Shown here in pieces: positions 55,811 through 64,000 of a stretch of 64,000 bases of DNA. Every line of letters begins with the position of its first letter. Positions within the stretch are counted from its first letter, which is position 1. This DNA is from Datisca glomerata. Lineage: Eukaryota; Streptophyta; Magnoliopsida; Cucurbitales; Datiscaceae. The notes beneath the pieces were generated by a model, which was not told where the DNA came from, searched no databases, and saw only the letters and a list, made by a program, of their open reading frames with translations. The position numbers were made by a program, and so were the translations under genes. The stretch is taken from assembly GCA_003255025.1 (NCBI GenBank), contig QANY01008995.1, positions 248,001-312,000 on the forward strand, written 5' to 3'.

Positions 55811-55984
55811 ATTAAATCGAATAATAAAATGAATTAGGGATTTGAAAACTGTTATCTTTTTATTGCCTGATAAAAGAGAATAGGAAATATGACATTCTTG
55901 AAATTCTGTTTGAATCTGTTCTAGTAAAGTTTCAAAGGTGATTCCAGAATCATCAGACAAAAATCTCCGAAATAGATTAATATG

Positions 55985-56240
55985 ATGAACCAGGGTGATT
56001 CATCTCTACCTGTAACTGATGAAGAAAAGGATGAGTGTACTCTTTTCTCAAATTCATGATATGCAGAAAAATTTTGATGAGAGCATCAAAAAACTTTCTT
56101 ACTCTAAGTCTACCCAGCATACGGATACACGGATCCAGTAGGTATTATTTTCCTAGACGTACTCCACAAGACATTTTGTATGAAGAAGATTTCCTTGATA
56201 CTCAGAAATCTTACTATGGAAAAACTATCTATGAATGAAA
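55985..56240 (+). pseudogene. Opposite-strand fragment of the relic
   Basis: Plus strand. An ATG-led stretch from 55988 is acidic (DEEKDE) with a Q/S-rich segment. After frame changes comes YYFPRRTPQDILYEEDFLDT then YYGKTIYE (56140-56235), which resembles the N-terminal part of capsid-like proteins of plant virus-related repeats. It is oriented against the minus-strand segments beside it, so an inversion joint lies near 55985. Stops break it. Assigned by pattern only. Confidence 0.4.
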
Positions 56241-56654
56241 ATGGTAAATATACATTTTTTTCAATATACCCAACCAACAGACAACACGCAGCAGTTACTC
56301 AAAGATATCAAAACCTGTTGCTTGCAGTATTTTTAATATTTGTCCAAAGAATAAAGCTTTTCTTATATAGCCCAGATATAAACGTTCAAGCATTTGGAAA
56401 GATTGACTGCATTGTGAATCTCTTCAACACTGCATTGCTTTATTGAAAAGGGGAAAATTGAAAATCCATAAGATTGCTTGGGATTTGAAAGAAGTTGACC
56501 TTACAATTAGAATGTTCGTGAATCCAAAATAAACATCTATAATAGTGCCTCCAACATTTGAAAAACGTCCATAATAGCCCTTATATGTTTATAGGTATAA
56601 TAGCCCCCTAAATGATGAAGCATATTATAGCATAGATCTACTTATCTGCCTCAC

Positions 56655-58682
56655 CTCATGCAAGTGAGGATAAAGACCATTGATGCATCCTTCAGCTACA
56701 GCGCCAGGGGTTAAAACAGCAGCTTCCCTGTCTTTCCAGCTATCATCACTACTCGTGCTCAAATTGGCCTATAAAGGTTTTATATAAATTATCAGTTTCA
56801 CTGTGGGAAATATTAAGTACCTCGGAAAATTGGAGGAACTCATTTAAAGAGCACTCTGATGCACATACAACCATTTCCACAGTACAGGCAACTGGTTCAA
56901 TTTTTTAAGAAGTAAAACAACTGGTTCAAAAAATTTAAATAAGTCTCCACACATTTCAAATGAGATCAAGGAAAAATCATAGATCTTTATTCACGATATA
57001 CACTGAAAAATATTATGATCCAACTAAATATAAATTTTGGTTGTCAGTCAACGGGCAGAAGCTATTAGGCACCTTGACCGACATTGAGGGAAAGAGAAGG
57101 GAAACTGAAAAAGAAGTTGTCATAGCAGAACATCTCAGAGTTAAAATTTTAAGAGAAACGAAGAACGAAAAGAAAATGAAAGATGGATTTTGATGAAGGA
57201 AAATAAAAAATTTACTTGATACTGCAACCAATAACTTGAGTACCTGAACTATGGGCATTAAGGTTGGAAGAATCTCATCCCCAAACACGTTTGAGAGAAA
57301 ATCAAGAGCAGCTGCACTGCATTCGCGTAAATTCCATATGTTGACAATGTCATCATCCTATAATTATTCCAAATATGATTACTGGAAAGTAACAATCACG
57401 TTATAAAGGCTCTAAAGAACTGCATAAATAGGTTCGATTTTCTGAACAGGTAGGCAGTTCTGAAACTTTATATTACAAAATCGAGACTAAGATCAAATGG
57501 CAACATACATCATCTTCCAAGTTGTCCGATCCGTGCAAACTTGAAGAATGGAAACTGGGTTTCAAATCCTGCAAATTGAAACCTTCATAAAAGAAAATAA
57601 TAATACTAAACCTAATGAGAAATTCAGAACAACAAGAGATTAATCCATAGCCTATGGAATATAGAAAAACCAAGGACTTTCCCTGTACGACAAGATAGTT
57701 TCTAACACTACAATGAAAGTTGGGAAACCCAATGGATCCATCTCATAATGTATTGATCTACAGAAGCCAATGAAAGTTTTTTGAGCGAGGTGTGTGGTGA
57801 CTGGAAAAACTGTTGAAAGAGAGAAAGACCAAGAGAATGAGGTGCAAAAAGTTTATAAATGAAAAATAAAAATGAAGAGAAATGCGAGAAGCATAACAGC
57901 GTAAGATCAAAGGGGTTCAGATGATTAATAATGGAGAAAGGTGGACACAAGTGACTCGATTGAAAAGTGTACAAAACTAGATTCAAAATAAAATATTCTA
58001 TGCATATGCACCGGGAATAACCTAGGGAGGAATATGTTGATAGGGCGTTCAGCCAAACCAGGAACTTCTGAATCAAGCACTTGAGGGATATCCTCACAAA
58101 TCTGTGTCACAAAAAAATCAACAATGGGGCAAAGTCATCAGGAGTATACAAGAAGGCAGCTTTAATATATCTTTTCATTGAAAAGCGACATTAAACAATT
58201 TCCAGGTTATAAAGTGACTAATCACAATCCCACGAACAACTTCTCTAAATTTCCTTACGAACCAAAACAAAGCGCCTCTCAAGATAAAATCCAGAACCCC
58301 CCCCCCCCCCCCCCCCNNNNNNCCCCCCCCCCCCCCAACCCACATAAACAAAGAGGAAAACTAGACCATTAAATCCTGTTTGCTTTTTGGTCAGTATGGA
58401 CCATGGCGTTATTCTGTGTGATCCTTCATATTACTGGCAACACTCGTCCAAAAACAAGAAAGTTACCTTAGAAAGACGAATTACAAGCATGAATTAATAA
58501 AAGCTCAACAGGAAAGGTTCCACTGACCATCCCTTAGAAAACCTCTTATACAAATGAACTTTTCTAGTGATTAAATCATTTTCATACCTTGGACAAAGCA
58601 TCCATTGCTCCTTCCATGTGATTCAGGTCATTACTGTCCACGCAATTTACAAGAGACTGCAACAACTCAAGCCATCTTCCTC
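56655..58682 (-). pseudogene. TRN1: Transportin-1 (importin beta-2, karyopherin) gene fragment: six exons with introns, middle deleted
   Basis: Six minus-strand exons match plant transportin-1, a HEAT-repeat nuclear import receptor. 58682-58588: [16 protein letters not shown]. 58101-58022: [20 protein letters not shown] and INIFLP. 57809-57744: FFQSPHTSLKKLSLASVDQYIM. 57568-57509: DLKPSFHSSSLHGSDNLEDD. 57357-57244: [20 protein letters not shown], then [16 protein letters not shown]. 56768-56655: [29 protein letters not shown]. Five exons have AG/GT borders; the third has an AG acceptor, but its 3' side loses similarity after YIM. About 120 residues expected between exons 3 and 4 are missing. 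All exon frames are open. The first exons and everything after exon 6 are absent, so no receptor can be made. Intron retention rules out a processed copy. Confidence 0.9.
58297..58336. other. Poly-C run with 6-base N gap
   Basis: C20, N6 (58317-58322), C14, inside the first retained TRN1 intron. The true length of the homopolymer is unresolved in the assembly. Confidence 0.95.
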
Positions 58683-58835
58683 CTAGTTGAACGACTACAG
58701 TTATGATAGTCTCAAATCTTTTCAGAAAGAAAATCTCAAATTATTTCAGTAGAGAATCGAAATGTAAAGAAAACCCGAGCAACGAAGCTACATCTACAAA
58801 ACATAATTGTTGGTTGAACTCAGCAAGACCAGATC

Positions 58836-59250
58836 GAAGAAGACGGAGAGAGAAAGAGATGGAGAGCAACGGAGAGAGACCGAGGGAGTGACGATACTAA
58901 GCGAGAGAGAGAGAGATGGGGATGGCTTTGAGAGAGAGCGAGAGAGAGTATGGCGTCGAGAGAGATGGAGTTGAGGGAGGTCGATGGAAATTTGTTTAGA
59001 TTAGATTATAACATGCCATTTTTGTAAATAAAGAAAATTCAGATAATAATAGAGTGTTAAAATAATTTGAATAAAAAAATAAAAATATTTTGACAGAATC
59101 TAAAATTACCAGTTTATCATGGAGGTTATTTAAAAATTATCATATTAACTAAAAGTCAAAAAAACTCTCGTCAGCATTTATTTTTCTATGACAAAACTTA
59201 TCACAAAAATCAATACCCTGCTGTATTTATGACCCATTTTTATAATAGTG
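58836..59250 (-). mobile_element. Possible CACTA-4 right terminus with CT-rich leader
   Basis: The sequence ends GACCCATTTTTATAATAGTG at 59250; its complement starts CACTATTATAAAAATGGG, acceptable as a CACTA end. Inside, 58836-58985 is GAGA-rich on plus (CT-rich on minus), as at the right end of CACTA-1, and the TRN1 exons follow on the minus strand. A matching left end was not found. A second TATAATAGTG at 56538-56547 is in direct, not inverted, orientation. Low confidence as an element. Confidence 0.35.
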
Positions 59251-60479
59251 TACAGTTAGCTTAATTTCTGTTGAAGCAAATTAAGGATAATGTTAAATGT
59301 GTTTTAATGTGAGCTAAAAAATGTTATCTAATGTATTGTGGCTGTTAACAAAAAGGAAATAAGAGGAAGAAAAACCTCAAGAGACAAAATACTTTGACAG
59401 TCTTTACTTGAGAATTGAACATTGGTTAATGCATGTCTATGACTTGATTTGTAATCTAAATATATTTGCCTATAAATGTTGACCCATTTTAGAGCAATTA
59501 GGCATAAACACATTCACCGTTATCAAATATTTTCCTCTATATTCAACTTTCATGTCCAACACACATTCAGTTTCATGTTTCTTTTATCTTGACAAAATTT
59601 AAGTTTAATTTTCTACATAAGATCGTGGTAATTACCTGAAATAATAATGGGATCCCCAATAAAAATTCCCGTCTAGCTATGTAGGTGACAAGATAAGTAT
59701 GGCGAATTATATCTTTCTTGGCATAGTTTTCTCTTCTCTCATGATATTTATCTTTTTTCTATTTAAATGTGACTATTTTATTCTTTTTCACATAATGTGT
59801 CTGTATAAGATATCTGTAATTTGATATTATACATAATGTCTTACGTATTTATGTATATTACCTTATTTTTATTTGTATCTTTTGCTTTGACGTCAATTAA
59901 CCTCAAAATTTGATATGAAAAACTGTTCTGATTGTTAGAGAGATTACAAAAGTTTTTTAATTATTAAATTAATTTTTAACAAGTACTTGTTAAATGATAT
60001 TAAATTAAAAATATGTTATGTAAAAGAGTTTTACAAATAAATGTTTAATATATTTTTGTTCCTCTCGGAGGTATTTAGCTAGAATAAGTAAGTGTATTTG
60101 TAATTAATCAAAGGAAGAACAAAAGATAGTGGCTGGCAGAGAGTAGTAACACACGAGAAAGAAAAAGTTAAATTAATAAAAAAATATCAAAAGAAAATAG
60201 TTATGAAGATATTAAAAGATGGCATGAGAAGTTTCAACGACATGATAATTGTATATAAATTTAAATAATTTATTTTCTCTTTATGAAACTGAAAAAAATA
60301 AGGTTTAAATATATTTGTCTGATTCATAAAATGTGATATATTTGTCTCGTAATTGTTTCAAGATGAATTCTATTAGCTGAACTACTTGAGATGCTCAACA
60401 TAAATAAAATTAGGAGCATATGTATTATCAAATTAAAAAAATTGGGTTATTTTGACATTTAAACTCATATGGTATTCAT
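59251..60479. other. AT-rich spacer without recognisable gene
   Basis: 1.2 kb; short open stretches carry no motif. Nothing supported. Confidence 0.5.
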
Positions 60480-61361
60480 TAAGGGTGTTCAAAAATCATC
60501 CAGACCGTTTAATCCGAACCAAAATTGATCGGTCTAGACGGTTTTTTTCTTGTCAATGGTCGGTTCGGTCCTTCTTTTAGAGAGGACCGAAATTTCGAAC
60601 CGGTCTAAAAATTTTGTTAGTTCTAGACCAATCCGACCGGCCTGGTCGAATATTATATATATATATATATTAGGGTTTTAGGTGAAGTGAAGTATTTGTG
60701 TCCCTTTCACCTCTCCCCCTCGCCTCTTCTCGACCCTCAACTCGGACTGCGTAGTTAGTCTCTCTCGCCTCTCCCTCTCGCCTCTCCATCTCCCTCTCCC
60801 ACTCGCCTCTCGCATCTCCCTCTCCCTCAACTCAGCCCCTCTCCCTCAGCTCAGACTGCCTCTCGCCCCCTCTCGCCTCTCCCTCTCGCATCTCCCTCTC
60901 CCTCATCTCAGTCACTCTCCATCTAGCTCAGACTGCCTCTAGCCTTTCCCTCTCCCTCCTCTCGCGTCTCCCTCTCCCACAGCTCAGACTGCCTCTCGCC
61001 TTTCCCTTTCGCCTCTCCCTCTCCCTCAACTCAGTCTCTCTCCCTTAGCTCAGACTGTCTCTCGCCTCTCCATCTCGCCTCCTCTTGCCTCTCCCTCTCC
61101 CTCACCTCAATCCCTCTCCCCCAACTCAGACTGCCTCTCGCCTCTCCCTCTCCTTTAGCTCAGACTGTCTCTCGCCTCTCCCACTCCCTTTCTCATAGTC
61201 CGTCAACTCCGTCCGAACCGACCGTTGATTCTCAGTCTGGTCAGTCTGAATTTTTTCTAAATTTATGGTAGGTTCGGTCCTCCATATAAGAGGACCGTGA
61301 TTTTCAATCTAGTATTATTTTCTTCCAAAAATCTGATCAGACCGACCGTTGAACACACATA
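60480..61361. mobile_element. hAT-like element containing a CT-rich minisatellite
   Basis: Begins TAAGGGTGTTCAAAAATC and ends CGTTGAACACACATA. The ends are inverted (GTGTTCAA against TTGAACAC) and flanked by GTATTCAT (60472-60479) and GTCTTCAT (61362-61369), an 8-bp duplication with one difference. Subterminal GGTTCGGTCC and GAGGACCG motifs occur near both ends (60559-60590, 61270-61300). 882 bp, no transposase. It resembles the 206-bp MITE at 33934 in its end type and its AACCG/CGGTT-rich flanks. Confidence 0.75.
60703..61195. repeat. CT-rich minisatellite in the hAT-like element
   Basis: About 490 bp of CCTCTCGCCTCTCCCTCT-type sequence in which AGCTCAGACTGCCTCTCGCC or close variants recur about seven times (60741, 60848, 60926, 60980, 61040, 61122, 61157) with unequal spacing (about 35-105 bp). 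It is almost free of A-rich sequence, in strong contrast to its surroundings. Confidence 0.8.
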
Positions 61362-63050
61362 GTCTTCATACTTAAAAAGTATAAAAGTTATATTCCAAAA
61401 TCAATTTTTAGGCCTGGTAAGTAGATATTAAAAATCGTTTGAAATTTTCTTTTTGTTTCTAATTTGATATATTTAAATTCTCTAAAAGTTCGTGCATCGG
61501 ACGAGTATATTAGTGTTATTGAATTTTTTATGACACATTACTGATACCGATATTGTAGTTGATTTACAATTAGATCACTTCGTGTGAGACATAAATAAGA
61601 GTGATTTAGATTATAGATCGACCTCCATACTACAGTAAGGTACATGTCTAGCACCGAAAAATGACTCGAAATTATTAAACATGTCAGTTAATATAACCAT
61701 AGAAAGTTGTACGACCTGGGGGTAATTCAAAGTTGTGAGATCAACCCCAGTACGACTGCTAGTCTGGTACCATAAAATGACCAAACCATTTTAGTTTCTT
61801 TTCTTCTCAGCAACAGTTTTGGTGAAAACCCTAAAAACCAAACTCACACTCTCAAATACATGTGCACGAGCACCTTTTCAAAGCCCACTCTCAGATAATT
61901 CAGAAATTGTATCATGCTTTAGTGTTTTACTTAATTAAGTTAATAACTAAGTTAGTTTGACCATAATTTTTCATTCTCATTTCACACTTTTCTTAGATAT
62001 TTAATATCAATGGTTAAATAATAAAAAAATTAATTATTCGAAACAATTAATATATTTATTTACGAGTAATTTTTTTAAAAATTTTCTTATCCATCCAAAA
62101 TAAATTTATTTACACTAATAATATCATAAAACTGCTAAGTAAAAAACTCATTAACACTAATAATAACAAAAAATATCAGTTAACACTTTCTTTTATAATA
62201 CAAAATGCACAAGATGTTATTATATACATGAAATATATCGTATGATAAAATATGAATAATATTAAGGTATGTATTTTCATTATTTATATTTCATTTTCAT
62301 TTTTATTAGTCTATTTCATTTCTATAAGTACTTATATAATTTATTATGAAAATTATTGTCTCTAAATAGTCTCTCATATGTTTACTTATATAATTTTCAT
62401 TAAATAATTTTTTTAAAAGATTGATCAATCATTTATTGTTAGGAGAAATTAGTTATGATTTTTAAATAAATTTAGTAATAAAATAATTAAATATAAAGTA
62501 AGAGTAAATAACAATTTGAATAAGAAACTCTAAAAGCAATTCTTTAAAATTAAATATAAAGTAAGAATAAATAACAATTATTGTCTCTTTCGCTCTATAT
62601 CTCTTCCCCATCAATGAGGATAATTGTTGCTTCATTGGGTAAATGATGATAATTTTTTTTCTTTTCACTAAAAAATTGATAAAAAAATAATTTAATATTG
62701 GGATAAAACAATAGTTTGAAAACAAATTGTGAGTGGGGTAGGTAGCATCTCTCTCTATCACGTAGATGTTGATTCCTTAGGTAAATAAAAGCTTCTTTCT
62801 TTCATATAAATAATTGATAAGGAAAATTATTTAAGCAAATTTTTAAGTAAATTCAAATCTAAGTAAATCTACATAAATTTAAATAAAAATCTACATATTT
62901 TTAGATATTTGTTTTACTTAGATGAGCATATATCTAACCATTATTTAATTTTTTTTAATTATCAATTGGGTTACGATACTTTTTCATATTTAATGCTTCA
63001 TCTTATTTATAAAATAATATCATTATTTTCATTAATTATATCTAATTTCA
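61362..63050. other. AT-rich spacer with a short direct repeat
   Basis: No gene recognised. A 33-bp phrase beginning AATTAAATATAAAGTAAGA recurs at about 62484 and 62550 (67 bp apart), just upstream of TTGTCTCTTTCGCTC. An open minus-strand stretch (62761-62462) is low-complexity and not convincing. Confidence 0.5.
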
Positions 63051-63054
63051 ATAA

Positions 63055-63390
63055 TTAGGTAAATTGAATGTGATTCTAAATTGGCTGTGGGTTGGATCAA
63101 AGATAATTCTTGTTACTAGAAGCTGATTAATTGGTTGAGGAAGCCAATCAGAAGCTCAAGCTAGTTGTTGGTTTTTCTCTAGAAGTTCTAATTTTGTTGA
63201 TGATACTATAGCTGAACATCGTAATGATCAGAACAAAGTTGATAGAAATAATTTATATTGTTCAGTCATATTTGTAATTTGATCGAGTTCGAAAAAGTTT
63301 ATGTTAAGGGTTGGCTTAAACCTCCATGAACTCTTTTCTATTATATTTCTTTGTTTAGGATGAAATCTGTTTTTGTTATAAAAAAAAACG
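63055..63390 (+). pseudogene. LINE RNase H/3' tail fragment
   Basis: IECDSKLAVGWI followed by an INWLRKP stretch and, near the end, PP..LF.YI.LFRMKSVFVI followed by A9 (63380-63389). The E-S/D-S pattern and the poly-A-ended tail are like the C-terminal RNase H and 3' end of plant LINE copies. Heavily broken. Confidence 0.4.
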
Positions 63391-64000
63391 CCCACTCTCT
63401 CTCATGCACCATGCCGCCAGGTGCAGACGCATGCGCTACTGACAACTCTACGTTTCAGCTCTCTGATCCTTCCTCCCAACACCTCACCTCCAACTCATAA
63501 CCCTAGCAAATAACTCAGTAGACGTCAACTGCACAAAATATATATCTGAAAAAACATGGAATCCCTTGGACGGTTTTTTCAACAAATAACACTGTTTAAT
63601 AGTTAATTTTAAGCGATCATGGCTGGCAAATTGTCCTAACAAAAAGAATGTACAATCTTAGTTGGGTTCAGCGCAATGCGTCAACAGCTTCATATCATGG
63701 TGGGAGGGGGGGTTTTTATTTTCTTTAAAAAATTACAAACTTTAGAGGATAGAGATACATGACTCAAACTCTCAATCACATTGTATGAGTGTAGAAGCTT
63801 TACCGCTACGTCAACTTATCTGAAAGATTTTAATTAATTTCCAATTTACTTGATTCAAAATTATATCAAACCAGGGATTTAATTGCTTACTGTCAAAGCC
63901 GTCCATATACAAAAATAATGTGGAAAAATGGACCACCGATTCAATTGATTATGTCAATACTCAAATCCATTTAACCCTTTGCACAAAATGAAAGGAAGAA
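63391..64000. other. Spacer at the right edge, nothing recognised
   Basis: No gene, terminal repeat or RNA gene that I can support. Confidence 0.5.

Larger units (their letters stand above)
53830..56260 (-). mobile_element. Scrambled pararetrovirus-like (caulimovirid-type) relic
   Basis: A dead, rearranged block. Minus-strand sequence in 55990-54250 is partly open and tryptophan-rich (NWFLVWWD near 54850, YSYWDYIDSFT near 54960), of a type I associate with endogenous plant pararetroviruses or related retroelements. It is followed on the same strand by a tandem-repeat/TATA/AATAAA arrangement (54131-53874) like the intergenic promoter and polyadenylation region of that family. Two copies of about 0.6 kb, a palindrome, and a segment in the opposite orientation (55985-56240) show rearrangement. 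Stops are dense and no polymerase is visible. The family assignment is moderate; no functional protein is encoded. Confidence 0.5.

Noticed and set aside
57706..57720. CACTACAATGAAAG as a possible left CACTA terminus inside the TRN1 fragment
   Set aside because: No inverted partner at 59250 beyond CACTA, no 3-bp duplication, and TRN1 exons lie on both sides of it.
58297..58336. Biologically meaningful poly-C tract
   Set aside because: Contains Ns; most likely a sequencing or assembly artefact of a homopolymer.
62462..62761. 99-codon minus-strand open frame
   Set aside because: Low-complexity F/I/Y/K composition from AT-rich repeats; contains the 33-bp duplication; not a convincing gene.

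Overview
The window is repeat-dense, AT-rich plant nuclear DNA. Every coding signal I can recognise belongs to a transposable element, a virus-like relic, or a fragment of a host gene copied at the DNA level. I see no intact host gene, no rRNA or tRNA gene, no CRISPR array and nothing prokaryotic. Ty1/copia elements with Met-tRNA primer sites, an Athila-type Ty3/gypsy element with an Asp-type primer site, plant LINEs with a C-terminal RNase H, CACTA transposons with a TNP2 gene, and hAT-like MITEs together indicate a flowering plant, probably a eudicot. Species cannot be told.

Layout. 1-3740: LINE relic (+). 5685-15267: copia-1, an old element (LTRs about 9-10% diverged by eye) with a 4.3-kb CACTA element (10404-14711) nested in its RNase H; that CACTA carries two exons resembling menG (phylloquinone methyltransferase). 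15556-20480: copia-2, younger (LTRs about 3% diverged), complete in structure but with broken reading frames. 21548-21786: possible hAT MITE. 21795-25435: LINE (-) lacking its RT core. 25436-28435: mosaic of a gypsy LTR edge, an AGCTCAGA-type repeat array, a LINE zinc-finger fragment, a possible FYRN-like fragment and a CACTA right terminus. 28436-34228: Athila-like gypsy element with gag and protease but no pol; a 206-bp hAT MITE sits in its 3' LTR.

From 35190 to about 52840 there is one gypsy element on the minus strand, split by two nested insertions. The first is a 9.4-kb CACTA element with TNP2 and Transposase_24-type genes (35342-44763), sitting in the RNase H/integrase junction. The second is a nearly open copia-3 (about 46890-51619), sitting in gag. 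53830-56260 is a scrambled pararetrovirus-like relic with a 35S-like promoter arrangement, a roughly 0.6-kb direct duplication and a large imperfect palindrome. 56655-58682 holds six correctly spliced-looking exons of transportin-1 (importin beta-2) on the minus strand, with introns kept and its middle missing. 60480-61361 is a hAT-like element containing a CT-rich minisatellite. 63055-63390 is a LINE tail.

The genes do not form an operon or pathway. What links them is insertion history. Target-site duplications, reading frames interrupted by insertions and an LTR empty site give a relative order. CACTA-type termini occur repeatedly near intron-containing host gene fragments, which suggests transposon-mediated gene capture as the main biological theme.
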